The notes: generated by a model not told the origin, from the sequence alone. Positions 50,252 through 59,128 are shown, counted from the stretch's first letter. The stretch is 64,000 nucleotides of DNA from Pseudaminobacter sp047739745 (GCF_047739745.1 NZ_JBLLVA010000007.1:62001-126000); one strand, 5' to 3'. Numbers and translations are program-made.

Positions 50252-50611
50252 ATGCGCCGTTTTATGCAGAATGTTTTCGCAACCGCCACATTTGCCGGGC
50301 TGGCCGCCTGCGCCACACCGCCAGGTTCCATCGAGGCCAAGGCGGTGACCGACGGGCGTTTCGCCAATCTCGACTGCCCCCTGCTGATCACCGAACGCGA
50401 CCACCGCATGACCATACGCGCGCTGCTGGAGGACGCCCAGAAGGAGCGCTTTCGCGCCGACCTCATCACCGGAGCGCTGACCGGGATGACCCAGTCGATG
50501 GTGCTTTCGCCGAAAGCGCGCGAAGAAAAAATCGCGGAAGTGAAAGGCGAGATTCTGGCCCTGAACCGGGAAATCACCGCCAAAAACTGCCAGTCCAGAA
50601 TAGCCGGATGA
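50252..50611 (+). CDS. Small lipoprotein of unknown function
   Basis: A 119-residue protein with a signal peptide and lipobox LAAC (Cys20), so it is probably anchored in a membrane after signal peptidase II cleavage. The mature part has LDCPLLITERDHRMTIRALL and a C-terminal helix with a closing Cys (KNCQSRIAG). Two later Cys residues (about 42 and 113) could pair. No family was recognised. It is the first of several small envelope genes after tRNA-Glu. Confidence 0.75.
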   Translation: MRRFMQNVFATATFAGLAACATPPGSIEAKAVTDGRFANLDCPLLITERDHRMTIRALLEDAQKERFRADLITGALTGMTQSMVLSPKAREEKIAEVKGEILALNREITAKNCQSRIAG

Positions 50612-50723
50612 CGATGAGACGGAACGTTACGCGCGCGACCGCAACTGGTTTGCGGGCGCGGAAGTTGCCGGCCTTCGGTCGGATTGATATTTTCTCCGCG
50701 CGGGCAAAACAGGAGAGCCGACC

Positions 50724-51266
50724 ATGGATCAGCGGCAGGCATCCAGTCCAGGAACCGGGCGTGCGTCTCGTATTGGTTTTTCCATCGGCCTCATCGTTTT
50801 AGCGCTTGGCTTCTCCGCGCAGGCCCTGGCCGATGAGGCCCGATTTCCGCTGGCTATCTCCGGGTTTTTCCTGGTCGATACTTCCGGTGAGCAGCGCGAC
50901 CAGAGCGCCGAACATCGCGAACGCCTGAGGCAATTCGACAAAATCGTGCACGACGAGCTTTCCAAAAGCGACAGCATCGCACTGGTCGAGATGCAATGTC
51001 CGCTGCAGCGTTGCTCGCGGGACAATCTGACATTCGAGCAGCTTGTCGGCTTCGCCCGTGAGGCTGGCGCCAAATATCTTGCCATCGGCGCGATCAACAA
51101 GATGAGCACATTGGTTCTGTGGTCGCGCGTTGAAATCTACGATGTCGCGACAAGGAAGATGGTCATGAATCGCCTCTACACCTTTCGCGGCGACAATGAC
51201 GAGGCGTGGCGCCGCGCGGCCCATTATACCGCCAGAGACGTGATCAAGGGTGCAGCCGCGCTTTAG
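50724..51266 (+). CDS. DUF2380-like exported protein
   Basis: A 180-residue protein with an N-terminal hydrophobic stretch (SIGLIVLALGFSAQALADEA) that acts as a signal peptide after a long basic lead. The mature domain begins FPLAISGFFLVDTSGE and includes FARE-AGAKYLAIGAINKMSTL, like DUF2380 proteins that follow a component-of-system fold. Function unknown. It is 112 bases downstream of the lipoprotein gene and may share its transcript. Confidence 0.7.
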   Translation: MDQRQASSPGTGRASRIGFSIGLIVLALGFSAQALADEARFPLAISGFFLVDTSGEQRDQSAEHRERLRQFDKIVHDELSKSDSIALVEMQCPLQRCSRDNLTFEQLVGFAREAGAKYLAIGAINKMSTLVLWSRVEIYDVATRKMVMNRLYTFRGDNDEAWRRAAHYTARDVIKGAAAL

Positions 51267-51415
51267 GATCAACTAATATGACGCGTCTAAGCCAAGAACA
51301 ACACATGTTGTGGAAAACCCCCGAATCCTTCGTATTGGTCTTCAACAAATTTTCCTCTGGCTCTACTGAACGATACTTGCTAATGCCTCGCTTGGTTTCC
51401 TGAGGGGGAGTTCAT

Positions 51416-51613
51416 ATGAGCGGCGGGAACATCAAGATTACCGTATGCGTCACGGTCCCGGATGAGGACGACTATTCGCCGGATGAACAGGCGGCAGGCG
51501 TCATAGACGGCCTTTCCCGAATGCTCTGCTACGATCAAGTGACGCTCGAAAGCGTCGAGTATGAACGTAAGATGCAACCGGACCTCAATGCCGCGAACAG
51601 GCGCTTCGGATAA
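51416..51613 (+). CDS. Hypothetical 65-residue cytoplasmic protein
   Basis: A small acidic protein starting MSGGNIKITVCVTVPDEDDY. The rest is helical (AAGVIDGLSRMLCYDQVTLE). No signal, membrane helix or known family is seen. GGGGGAG, 5 bases before the ATG at 51416, is a strong ribosome binding site and the main support that it is translated. Function unknown. Confidence 0.6.
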   Translation: MSGGNIKITVCVTVPDEDDYSPDEQAAGVIDGLSRMLCYDQVTLESVEYERKMQPDLNAANRRFG

Positions 51614-51806
51614 AGCGCATCGGCGTTCTCTTCATTGAATTGAACGGCCAAGGCGCTAGTCCAGGTTGCTCAGTATCCTCCTCCGGCACAGCGCGCGCTC
51701 CTAAGCTCCTCTTCGCACCATTTCGCTTCATGACCCAATTCCGGCCGTTTTGTGCCGCGATTGTGACCGGCGTCGACCGCCAGCCGTTGTGAAGGACCGT
51801 ATTTTG

Positions 51807-52217
51807 ATGAGTGAAATGGCATGTCCGATGTCGGCAAAACACAGCCGACCCGAACTCGTTCACGCTGCGATGGCAGCGGTTATATGCGGTGGGCTGTTCG
51901 CAGTCTCCGGTTGTACGCGCACCTCCGACGGCTCGGTCGAATTCAAGGCCCCTTCGCTTGCTCCAGGTCTTCTGCGGCGCGGCACGGCAGCAGAGTCACG
52001 GCAGGCGGCCCCAATCGCCGTCGCACCTTTTCCGCAGGCGCCGACCAAACCGGCCGAGCGCGTTGCAGCGGCGAAACCGCAGCAAACGAAGCCAGTACGG
52101 CAAGAGCCACGCACCGTCCGTCCGCCGACGCCGCAACCCGTCGAACAATCGCAAAAGGCCCTGGCGTGCAGTGAGCGGACGCAGCCCGGCGGCCGCGTGA
52201 AGGTTGTCTGCGAATAG
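51807..52217 (+). CDS. Proline-rich lipoprotein-like protein
   Basis: A 136-residue protein. A hydrophobic N-terminus ends in the lipobox-like AVSGC (about Cys35), so it may be lipid-anchored. The mature part is rich in Pro, Ala, Lys and Gln (PQAPTKPAERVAAAKPQQTK) and ends with two Cys in a short compact tail (ALACSER, VKVVCE). This low-complexity part is probably unfolded and may cross the periplasm. Starts at 51807 or 51828 are possible. Function unknown. Confidence 0.6.
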   Translation: MSEMACPMSAKHSRPELVHAAMAAVICGGLFAVSGCTRTSDGSVEFKAPSLAPGLLRRGTAAESRQAAPIAVAPFPQAPTKPAERVAAAKPQQTKPVRQEPRTVRPPTPQPVEQSQKALACSERTQPGGRVKVVCE

Positions 52218-52239
52218 TTCTCCAGCTTTCGGCCTGCAG

Positions 52240-52392
52240 CTACCGCAGATTTGGACCGAAGCAGGCTGGATTGCTGGAAACGCGGCAGACGGCGTCGTAG
52301 CGATCCAAGCCGGAAAGCCGCACAATGCCGGCGAAGGAACCGGCAAACAGGGCCGACATCAGGAAAACGATTCCGAGCCGGGTAAGAAGCAT
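52240..52392 (-). CDS. Hypothetical small membrane protein, 50 residues
   Basis: One helix near the N-terminus (LTRLGIVFLMSALFAGSFAG), then an Arg/Asp-containing tail with two Cys (CRVSSNPAC). The ATG at 52392 has GGGAG 8 bases upstream. It is convergent with the proline-rich gene, with 22 bases between stops. No family was recognised; the helix plus the good ribosome site support it. Confidence 0.55.
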   Translation of the reverse strand: MLLTRLGIVFLMSALFAGSFAGIVRLSGLDRYDAVCRVSSNPACFGPNLR

Positions 52393-52531
52393 CGAGCGAA
52401 CTCCCGTCAGAGTCCGTCGCTCTTCGACGGACTGCACCCCAGCCGCCCGGGTTTACAAAGCATTCGATTCAATTACGAAAAGATTAATGGTTGCCGGCCA
52501 ACGACCGGCAGGCAGCCATGACGACTGGCGA

Positions 52532-53584
52532 TCAGCCTTCGTGCCAGGCCGAACGCAAGACCCGCAACCAGTTTTCGCGGCAAAGCTTCGCCAGTTCGGC
52601 GCCGCCATAGCCCGCGTCCTGCAATGCCATCACCAGGTTCTGGAGGCCGGCGGCGGATCCGATCTCACGCGGAATGAGCGCGCCATCGAAGTCCGAGCCG
52701 AGCGCGACCCCATCGATACCCACTTTATCGACGAGATAATCGATGTGCCGCACCAAATCGGAAAGCGGCGTCCCGGCGTTTTCGCGGCCGTCGGCGCGCA
52801 GCATGGTCACCGCGAAATTCAGCCCGACCAGCCCGTTTCTTTCGCGGATAGCGTCCAGTTGCCGGTCGGTGAGGTTGCGCGCTACCGGAACCAGCGCATG
52901 CGGATTGGAGTGGCTTGCCACCAGCGGCTGATCGCTGAGTTCGGCAATGTCCCAGAAACCCCGTTCGGTGATGTGCGACAGGTCGATCAGAATGCCTAGC
53001 CGATTGCAGGCCTTTACCAGCTCGCGACCTGCTTGCGTCAACCCTGGTCCAGTATCCGGGCTCATCGGAAAGGCGAAAGGCGTTCCGTGCCCGAAAATAT
53101 TGTTGCGGCTCCACACCGGGCCGAGCGAACGCAGGCCGGCGGCATAAAATACTTCGAGCGCGGCAAGATCGGGACCGATCGCCTCGCAGCCTTCCATATG
53201 CAGCACCGCCGCGAATTTCTCTTCGCCAAGGGCCTCATGAATATCGTCACCGGAGCGACAAAGCCGCCAGCCGCCGGCGCGCTCCAGCCTGAGCGCGATC
53301 GCCGCCATTTCCAGGGCGGTGTCGAGCGAGGGCTCACGTTCGAGCGGGGCCGCCAACGGTGTGACGTAGTGACCCGCCGCATCCGGCCGCTTGAGCGCAA
53401 GATCGCCAGAAGGAACGTAGATCGCACACAGGCCCCCGACCAGGCCGCCGGCGCGGGCGCGGGGAAGATCGATGTGCCCCTGCTGCGTGCCCTCCATGAA
53501 CTCGGCCACCACATCGCCACCGGCTTTTTCGCGTCGCCAAAGACGCAACAAAACATCGTTATGGCCGTCGAACACTGCGTGCAT
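52532..53584 (-). CDS. Membrane dipeptidase (peptidase family M19)
   Basis: A 350-residue zinc hydrolase, renal-dipeptidase family. It has DGHNDVLLRL near the start (metal His and Asp), the bridging Glu in HMEGCEAIGPD, the later His in VASHSNPHAL and DLSHI, and LGSDFDGA near the end. It probably splits dipeptides; other members act on D-amino-acid or beta-lactam-like bonds. The ATG at 53584 starts the conserved part, and no signal peptide is present. Read leftward from a gap with a 24-bp palindrome. Confidence 0.9.
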   Translation of the reverse strand: MHAVFDGHNDVLLRLWRREKAGGDVVAEFMEGTQQGHIDLPRARAGGLVGGLCAIYVPSGDLALKRPDAAGHYVTPLAAPLEREPSLDTALEMAAIALRLERAGGWRLCRSGDDIHEALGEEKFAAVLHMEGCEAIGPDLAALEVFYAAGLRSLGPVWSRNNIFGHGTPFAFPMSPDTGPGLTQAGRELVKACNRLGILIDLSHITERGFWDIAELSDQPLVASHSNPHALVPVARNLTDRQLDAIRERNGLVGLNFAVTMLRADGRENAGTPLSDLVRHIDYLVDKVGIDGVALGSDFDGALIPREIGSAAGLQNLVMALQDAGYGGAELAKLCRENWLRVLRSAWHEG

Positions 53585-53750
53585 GCGATTCTTACCGTTT
53601 TCGAAAGGGGATGATGCAAATGCATCGGACGAGATCAAGAGGCAAGCGATCACGTCGGCCTCGGTTGGAGCAAATATGCTTTCTGTTTCCGCCAGACGCC
53701 GAAACGTGGCAACCAAGAAACAATTCCGATTTTCGGGCTGTTGGGATAGC

Positions 53751-53774
53751 CTCCTGACAGCAGGCTGTCAGGAG
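53751..53774. promoter_or_regulatory. Perfect palindrome, operator candidate for the WYL regulator
   Basis: CTCCTGACAG, a 4-base centre, then CTGTCAGGAG. It lies in the 276-base gap between the divergent dipeptidase and WYL regulator genes. Its core recurs in the inverted repeat at 33461. It is the expected place for autoregulation by the WYL protein. Confidence 0.7.
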
Positions 53775-53860
53775 CCGCATGCCATTGTCTGGCTTACTGG
53801 CGTGCGTCGCCTGCTCGCCGTCTTTTAGTTCGTCACTGCGACCTGGGAAAAACTGAAGCG

Positions 53861-54580
53861 ATGAGACGCGCCGACCGGCTCTTTCAGATCGTCCAGCATT
53901 TCCGCGGCGGCCGGCTGGTCACCGCGCAAAAGCTCGGCCAATGGCTCGAGGTCTCGGAGCGCACAATTTACCGTGACATTGCCGATCTTCAGGCGACCGG
54001 CGTGCCGATCGACGGCGAGGCCGGCGTCGGCTACATCATGAGGGAAGGTTTCGACCTGCCACCGCTGATGTTTACACGCGACGAAATCGTGGCGCTGGTT
54101 GCCGGCGCGCGCATGGTTCGGGCGTTCGGCGGAGCGGCGATGGCACGCGCCGCCGATGAGGCGCTGGTAAAGATCGGCGCGGTCCTGCCCGACGCCGAAA
54201 AGGACCGTATCGCCCGCACCGAAATCCATACGCCCATGTGGGTGGTGAGCGACGCCGCCCGCGCCGCGATCGACGTCATTGAACGCGCAGTGGAAAAGCG
54301 GGAAGTGCTGACATTCGATTATCGCGACGAAGCCGGCCGCGCCACTGCCCGCGATGTGCGCCCGCTCGGCCTATGGTTCTGGGGAAAGGTCTGGACGCTC
54401 GTCGCCTGGTGCGAAATGCGCGACGATTTTCGCGCATTCCGCATCGATCGTATCGAGAAGCTCGAACTTGCCGGCCGCACCTTCCGCCACGAGCGCGGCA
54501 AGCAGCTCGCCGACTTCTATCGACGCGTCGAGCGCAGCGAAGACGCTGCCTATATTTCTGGTCGCTCGACCGGGAGCTGA
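53861..54580 (+). CDS. WYL-domain (YafY-family) transcriptional regulator
   Basis: A 239-residue regulator: an HTH_11 domain (about 1-58, with LGQWLEVSERTIYRDIADLQ) and a C-terminal ligand-binding WYL domain (about 140-230) with DVRPLGLWFWGKVWTLVAWCE. WYL domains bind nucleotides or small ligands. Target genes are unknown; autoregulation through the palindrome at 53751 is inferred, and the divergent dipeptidase could also be a target. A dispersed repeat follows. Confidence 0.88.
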   Translation: MRRADRLFQIVQHFRGGRLVTAQKLGQWLEVSERTIYRDIADLQATGVPIDGEAGVGYIMREGFDLPPLMFTRDEIVALVAGARMVRAFGGAAMARAADEALVKIGAVLPDAEKDRIARTEIHTPMWVVSDAARAAIDVIERAVEKREVLTFDYRDEAGRATARDVRPLGLWFWGKVWTLVAWCEMRDDFRAFRIDRIEKLELAGRTFRHERGKQLADFYRRVERSEDAAYISGRSTGS

Positions 54581-54629
54581 AAGCTGAGCCGCGCGGCGGG
54601 GCTGCGCCATCCCGGAAGCGCTCTACACC

Positions 54630-54679
54630 GTCATCCCGGAAGCCGGAGCGAAGCGGGGGCTATCCGGGACCCATTCCTC
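54630..54679. repeat. Dispersed intergenic repeat, copy B
   Basis: A near copy of the element at 47302-47351, with the same GTCATCCCGGAAGCC head and CCATTCCTC end. A 14-base piece of its head also occurs just before it, at 54606. It separates the convergent WYL and trcR genes. Confidence 0.7.
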
Positions 54680-54713
54680 AACTCACCGCCTACTGCATGG
54701 CAGCGTCGCTGCC

Positions 54714-55406
54714 CTACTCCTCGTCCTCGTCGGCCTCGCGCCCCTTGAGCGAAGAGAGCTTGGCGAACACCGCGTCTGCATCGAGTTCCTTGTCTTCCTC
54801 GGCAGCCGCTTCGTCGCCCGGCTCCAGCCGCTCGGTCATGGAGGCCGGCAGCAGCGTATCTCCGGCGGCCGGCGCCGCTGGCTGGCCTCGCGAGGCGCGC
54901 TGCACCTCGATGTCGAGATCGATCTGCGAACACAGGCCAAGCGTCACCGGGTCCATCGGCACCAGATTGGCGGAGTTCCAGTGTTTGCGTTCACGAATCT
55001 GCTCGATCGTCGCCTTGGTGGTTCCGACCAGACGCGAAATCTGCGCGTCCTTCAGTTCGGGATGGTTCTTCACCAGCCAAAGGATTGCGTTCGGCCGATC
55101 CTGCCGCTTCGAAAGCGGCGTGTAGCGTGGCCCTTTGCGCTTGGATTCAGGCACCCGCACCTTCGGGTCCAAAAGTTTCAGGCGGTGGTTCACATCCTTC
55201 TCGCCCCGCGCGATTTCCTCGCGGCTGAGCTGGCCGGTCATGATCGGGTCCATGCCCTTGATCCCTTGCGCCGATTCGCCGTCGGCGATCGCCTTGACCT
55301 CGAGCGGATGCAGCGAGCAGAACTGCGCGATCTGATCGAAGGACAGGGCTGTGTTGTCGACCAGCCAGACGGCGGTCGCCTTCGGCATGAGGAGCGTGTT
55401 GGCCAT
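54714..55406 (-). CDS. trcR: Cell-cycle transcriptional regulator TrcR (DUF1013)
   Basis: A 230-residue protein of the alphaproteobacterial DUF1013 family. It starts ANTLLMPKATAVWLVDNTAL and has a second conserved block, RPNAILWLVKNHPELKDAQI, joined to a helix-turn-helix-like part (SRLVGTTKATIEQIRERKHW). The C-terminus is acidic and ends in a run of Glu/Asp. Relatives regulate cell-cycle genes and associate with RNA polymerase. The ATG at 55406 has GAGAGGA upstream. Confidence 0.92.
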   Translation of the reverse strand: MANTLLMPKATAVWLVDNTALSFDQIAQFCSLHPLEVKAIADGESAQGIKGMDPIMTGQLSREEIARGEKDVNHRLKLLDPKVRVPESKRKGPRYTPLSKRQDRPNAILWLVKNHPELKDAQISRLVGTTKATIEQIRERKHWNSANLVPMDPVTLGLCSQIDLDIEVQRASRGQPAAPAAGDTLLPASMTERLEPGDEAAAEEDKELDADAVFAKLSSLKGREADEDEE

Positions 55407-55545
55407 GAAATAAAATCCTCTCGTTCGCCCGCGTCCCTTTACGCGGGCGGTGGTTTTAGAGCCACCAGAATGGGAAATCACGCCTCATATAAAGGCAAAT
55501 CCGCCGCTTCGCAACGGAAATGGCAAGTCGCGTTTGCGATAGCCT

Positions 55546-56970
55546 TCAGCCCTTCATTGATTTCTCGAGCACATGGAAGATCCGTTCGTCGGCAGATTGG
55601 GCCACGTTGAAGCGCAAAAAGCCGCTGGCTGTCTGCGAATGGCTGAAGGCGTTGCCGGGGGCAAGCACGACATTTGCGGCGAGCGCCCGACGCGCGACAT
55701 CGGCCGCGTCAATCCCCTCAGGCAGCCTGCACCAGAGAAACATCCCCGCTCGCGGCTCGATCCATGGCATGATGCCGATCGCCTTCAGCCGTGTGGCCGT
55801 TTCGTCCATGGCACGTGCCAGCCGCAGGCGCAGCAGATCCATGTGCTTGCGATATGCCCCCTCCTTCAGAAGCGCCAGCACCAGTTCCGCCGAAAGCCGG
55901 CCGCCGCCGAAGGACGTCGCTATCTTGAGATCGGTGAGACCTTCGATCCAGTTCGGCCGCGCCGCGATGAAGCCGCAGCGCACCGAAGCCGAAAGCGTCT
56001 TGGAAAAACTGCCGATATGGATGACGCGGTCAAGGCCGTCGAAGGCTGCAAGCCTCGGCGCCGGCGTATGTTCGAAGTCGGCGAAGATATCGTCTTCGAT
56101 GACGGTCAGGTCGGCCTGGTCGGCGAGTTTCAGCAGCCGGTGCGCGACAAGCGGCGACAGGGTTGCGCCGGTTGGATTGTGAAGCGTGGAATTGGTGATG
56201 TAGAGGCGCGGGCGATGCGCAGCCAGCGCCTTGGCGAACAGTTCGATGTCGGGGCCCTGCGGCGTGTAAGGCACGCCGACGATGTTGACCCGATGCGCCC
56301 GCAGCAGCGCATGGAAATTGAAGTAGCAGGGATCGTCGACGAGCACCGTGTCGCCGGGCTCGATGAGAAAACGGCAGAGCAGATCGATCGCCTGGGTGCC
56401 GGATTCCGTCAGCATGATCTGTTCGGGCGAGGCCTCGATGCCATGGTCGCCGAGCCGCCGTGCCAAAAGCCGGCGCAATGGCAGAAGTCCTCGCGGCGTC
56501 CCATAGTCGGTGAGCACCGCATCATCAGAGCGCGCTAGCGTCCGCAGCGCGCGCCGCAAGGCCGGCTCCGGCATCCAAGATGGTGGGAGCCAGCCGCAAC
56601 CTGGCTTCAGCACATCGCTTCCCGTTTCGAGGGACTGGCGCGAAACCCAGAGCGGATCGACCTCATGGTCGAGCCTTGGACCGATTTCCGCCAGCGCCAG
56701 CGGCGCGAGCGCGGCGCCGACATAGAAGCCGGAACCGGGGCGCGGCTTGATCAACCCCTCGGCCGAAAGCCGCTCATAGGCCTCCACCACCGTGGATTTG
56801 GAAACCTGCATGGTGCGGGCGAACGCTCTTATCGAGGGCAGCTTGGCGCCAGGGGTCAAGGTCCGCGCCGCGATGCGCTGCCTGATCGTCGCCATGACAC
56901 TGCCGACAAGGGTTCCGCCATCCCCTCCACGAGCCGTCGAATCGTCCATCCGTACCGCCAGCTTGTCCAT
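55546..56970 (-). CDS. MocR-type (GntR/aminotransferase fusion) regulator
   Basis: A 474-residue regulator: an N-terminal GntR winged helix (about 18-88, LPSIRAFARTMQVSKSTVVEAYERL in part) fused to a PLP-binding aminotransferase-like domain (about 110-470), whose Schiff-base Lys is in HIGSFSKTLSASVRCGF. Such proteins sense PLP or amino acids. The divergent EamA transporter 86 bases away is the likely target. A small inverted repeat abuts its start codon. Confidence 0.9.
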   Translation of the reverse strand: MDKLAVRMDDSTARGGDGGTLVGSVMATIRQRIAARTLTPGAKLPSIRAFARTMQVSKSTVVEAYERLSAEGLIKPRPGSGFYVGAALAPLALAEIGPRLDHEVDPLWVSRQSLETGSDVLKPGCGWLPPSWMPEPALRRALRTLARSDDAVLTDYGTPRGLLPLRRLLARRLGDHGIEASPEQIMLTESGTQAIDLLCRFLIEPGDTVLVDDPCYFNFHALLRAHRVNIVGVPYTPQGPDIELFAKALAAHRPRLYITNSTLHNPTGATLSPLVAHRLLKLADQADLTVIEDDIFADFEHTPAPRLAAFDGLDRVIHIGSFSKTLSASVRCGFIAARPNWIEGLTDLKIATSFGGGRLSAELVLALLKEGAYRKHMDLLRLRLARAMDETATRLKAIGIMPWIEPRAGMFLWCRLPEGIDAADVARRALAANVVLAPGNAFSHSQTASGFLRFNVAQSADERIFHVLEKSMKG

Positions 56971-56971
56971 A

Positions 56972-56989
56972 ACAGTTTGTAAGAACTGT
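56972..56989. promoter_or_regulatory. Inverted repeat next to the MocR start
   Basis: ACAGTT, 6 bases, AACTGT, beginning 2 bases upstream of the MocR start codon in the divergent promoter region shared with the EamA gene. It is a candidate MocR binding site; binding is inferred. Confidence 0.5.
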
Positions 56990-57056
56990 ACCTCACTGTC
57001 TCTGGAAACACCATGCTCCGCACTCGATAGAAGACGGAGGATTTCTGGAGCATGCG

Positions 57057-57920
57057 ATGGACAAGACAGCGAGCGGATGGATCAACGGTTTTCTCGGGGT
57101 GCTGATCTTCAGCGGCTCGCTGCCGGCAACGCGCGTCGCGGTGCTTGAGTTCGATCCGGTGTTTCTGACAGTTGCCCGCGCGGTGATCGCGGGCATTCTC
57201 GGGCTCGCATTGCTGCTGGCCTTTCGCGTCCCCCGGCCCGAGCGCGGCGATCTCGTCTCGCTCGCCGTGGTGGCGCTCGGCGTGGTCGTCGGCTTTCCCT
57301 TGCTATCTGCGCTGGCGCTCGAACACGTGACCTCCGCCCATTCGATCGTCTTCATTGGCCTGCTGCCGCTGGCAACCGCCATTTTCGGCGTAGTGCGCGG
57401 CGGCGAGCGGCCTCGCGCGGCGTTCTGGCTGTTTTCCTGTCTGGGCAGCGCGCTTGTGGCCGGTTACGCCCTCACGCAGGGAATCTCGGCTTCGCCGGTC
57501 GGTGACCTGCTGATGCTCGGCGCGATTGTGGTTTGCGGTCTCGGCTACGCGGAAGGCGCAAAACTCTCCCGCCGGCTCGGCGGCTGGCAGGTGATTTCCT
57601 GGGCCCTGGTGTTGTCGTTGCCGGTCATGGCCGCGCTGATACCGGTGACCCTGCCTGTGTCCTTCCAGGATCTGAGCCGGCCGGCATGGGTCGGCCTCGC
57701 CTATGTGTCGCTGTTCAGCATGTTGATCGGCTTCGTGTTCTGGTACCGGGGCCTGGCGCTCGGCGGCATTGCCGCTGTCGGGCAATTGCAATTGCTCCAG
57801 CCGTTCTTCGGTCTGGCCCTCGCCGCAACCCTGCTGCACGAATCGGTGAGTTGGATCATGCTTGCCGTTACCGCCGCCGTGGTCGTCTGCGTTGCCGGCG
57901 CGAAGAAGTTCGCGGCTTGA
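57057..57920 (+). CDS. EamA/DMT-family transporter (MocR neighbour)
   Basis: A 287-residue membrane protein with ten helices in two EamA halves (about 5-135 and 150-285). The first helix ends FSGSLPATRVAVLEFDPVFL, as in the YdcZ/EamA exporters. It is divergent from the MocR regulator, a pairing often seen for amino-acid or amine exporters. Substrate unknown. The ATG at 57057 has GGAGGA at a usable distance (57040-57045). Confidence 0.85.
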   Translation: MDKTASGWINGFLGVLIFSGSLPATRVAVLEFDPVFLTVARAVIAGILGLALLLAFRVPRPERGDLVSLAVVALGVVVGFPLLSALALEHVTSAHSIVFIGLLPLATAIFGVVRGGERPRAAFWLFSCLGSALVAGYALTQGISASPVGDLLMLGAIVVCGLGYAEGAKLSRRLGGWQVISWALVLSLPVMAALIPVTLPVSFQDLSRPAWVGLAYVSLFSMLIGFVFWYRGLALGGIAAVGQLQLLQPFFGLALAATLLHESVSWIMLAVTAAVVVCVAGAKKFAA

Positions 57921-57940
57921 GCTCTGGGCGGCTGGAAATC

Positions 57941-58095
57941 CGAGCACCGAAGCGCAGAAACAGCGCTGGCGATTGATTGGTGGATCGTGCGGAAAGCCAG
58001 TCCGGGGAGCCAGATGATGGTGCCCTTTAAGAACCGGAGCGCAGCGTACTCAAGTAGGTGAGCACCGGAAGCGCAGAAAGCGCCACCAGATGACC
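57941..58095. repeat. Imperfect intergenic repeat pair
   Basis: GAGCACCG-AAGCGCAGAAA at about 57942 recurs as GAGCACCGGAAGCGCAGAAA at about 58060, and a related GGAGCGCAGCG piece lies between them. It sits between the convergent EamA and quinone-oxidoreductase genes. It looks like a decayed repeat, and no reading frame in it is convincing. Confidence 0.5.
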
Positions 58096-58117
58096 GCCGG
58101 AGTGGCTTTACGCGGGT

Positions 58118-59128
58118 CTAGGCCACGTCGAGAACGATCTTGCCTATATGCTCCCCCTCCTCCATCCGTTCATGCGCGCGCCAGGCTTCCTTGAGCGGGA
58201 AAATCATATCCATGACCGGAGCGACACGGCGGATGGCGAGCAGCGGCCAGACCTGCGCTTCGAGCGCGGCGGCAATACCGGCCTTCACCTCGACCGTGCG
58301 GGCTCTGAGCGTCGAGCCGGTGTGGATCAACCGCTTCAGCATGAGCTTTGAGAAATCAGCGCTGGCCACTGCACCGCCCTGAGTGGCGATCTGCACGATG
58401 CGACCCTCGATCGCCGCCGCCGAATAGTTTCGTGCGACATAGTCGCCGCCGACCATGTCGAGAATGACATTGGCGCCCTTGCCCTCCGTCACCTCCTTGA
58501 CGACAGCGACAAAGTCCTCGGTGCGGTAGTTGACCGCGCGGTCGGCGCCGAGCTTCAGGCAAGCCTCGCATTTCTCGGGGCTGCCAGCGGTGGCGATGAC
58601 GGTGGCGCCGAATGCGGATGCGAGCTGGATCGCCGTGGTGCCGATACCGGAGGAGCCGCCATGCACCAGCAAGGTCTCACCCTTCTTCAAGGCGCCGCGT
58701 TCGAACACATTGTGCCAGACGGTGAAGAAGGTTTCGGGAAGGGCCGCAGCCTCGCTGAAGGTGAAGCCGGCCGGCAGCGGCAGCGCATTGCTTTCGTGCA
58801 CCTTGGCATATTCGGCATAGCCGCCGCCCGGTGTCAGGGCGCAGACGGTATCGCCGACGCGCCAACGGGCAACGCCCTCGCCGAGCGCCGCGACCTCGCC
58901 CGAGACCTCGAGCCCAGGTAGGTCCGAAGCGCCCGGCGGCGGCGGATAGGCGCCCTTGCGTTGCGCCACGTCGGGACGGTTGACGCCGGCGGCGCGGACG
59001 CGGATCAGAATTTCGCCAGCATCGAGGACGGGTATATCCCGGCGCTCCGGTTTCAGCACCCGCGGTCCGCCTGGCACTGAAATCGCCACCGCAGTCATCT
59101 TTTCAGGGAGTTTCTCGTCGCGCCTCAT
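58118..59128 (-). CDS. NAD(P)H quinone oxidoreductase (zinc-free MDR family)
   Basis: A 336-residue medium-chain dehydrogenase of the QOR/PIG3 type. It has the GroES-like N-half with GVNRPDVAQRKGAYPPPPG and the Rossmann motif HGGSSGIGTTAIQLA. The catalytic zinc ligands of alcohol dehydrogenases are absent, as in the QOR group. It reduces quinones or related carbonyls with NADPH. It is divergent from the DUF1192 gene, a pairing common in Alphaproteobacteria. Confidence 0.9.
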   Translation of the reverse strand: MRRDEKLPEKMTAVAISVPGGPRVLKPERRDIPVLDAGEILIRVRAAGVNRPDVAQRKGAYPPPPGASDLPGLEVSGEVAALGEGVARWRVGDTVCALTPGGGYAEYAKVHESNALPLPAGFTFSEAAALPETFFTVWHNVFERGALKKGETLLVHGGSSGIGTTAIQLASAFGATVIATAGSPEKCEACLKLGADRAVNYRTEDFVAVVKEVTEGKGANVILDMVGGDYVARNYSAAAIEGRIVQIATQGGAVASADFSKLMLKRLIHTGSTLRARTVEVKAGIAAALEAQVWPLLAIRRVAPVMDMIFPLKEAWRAHERMEEGEHIGKIVLDVA

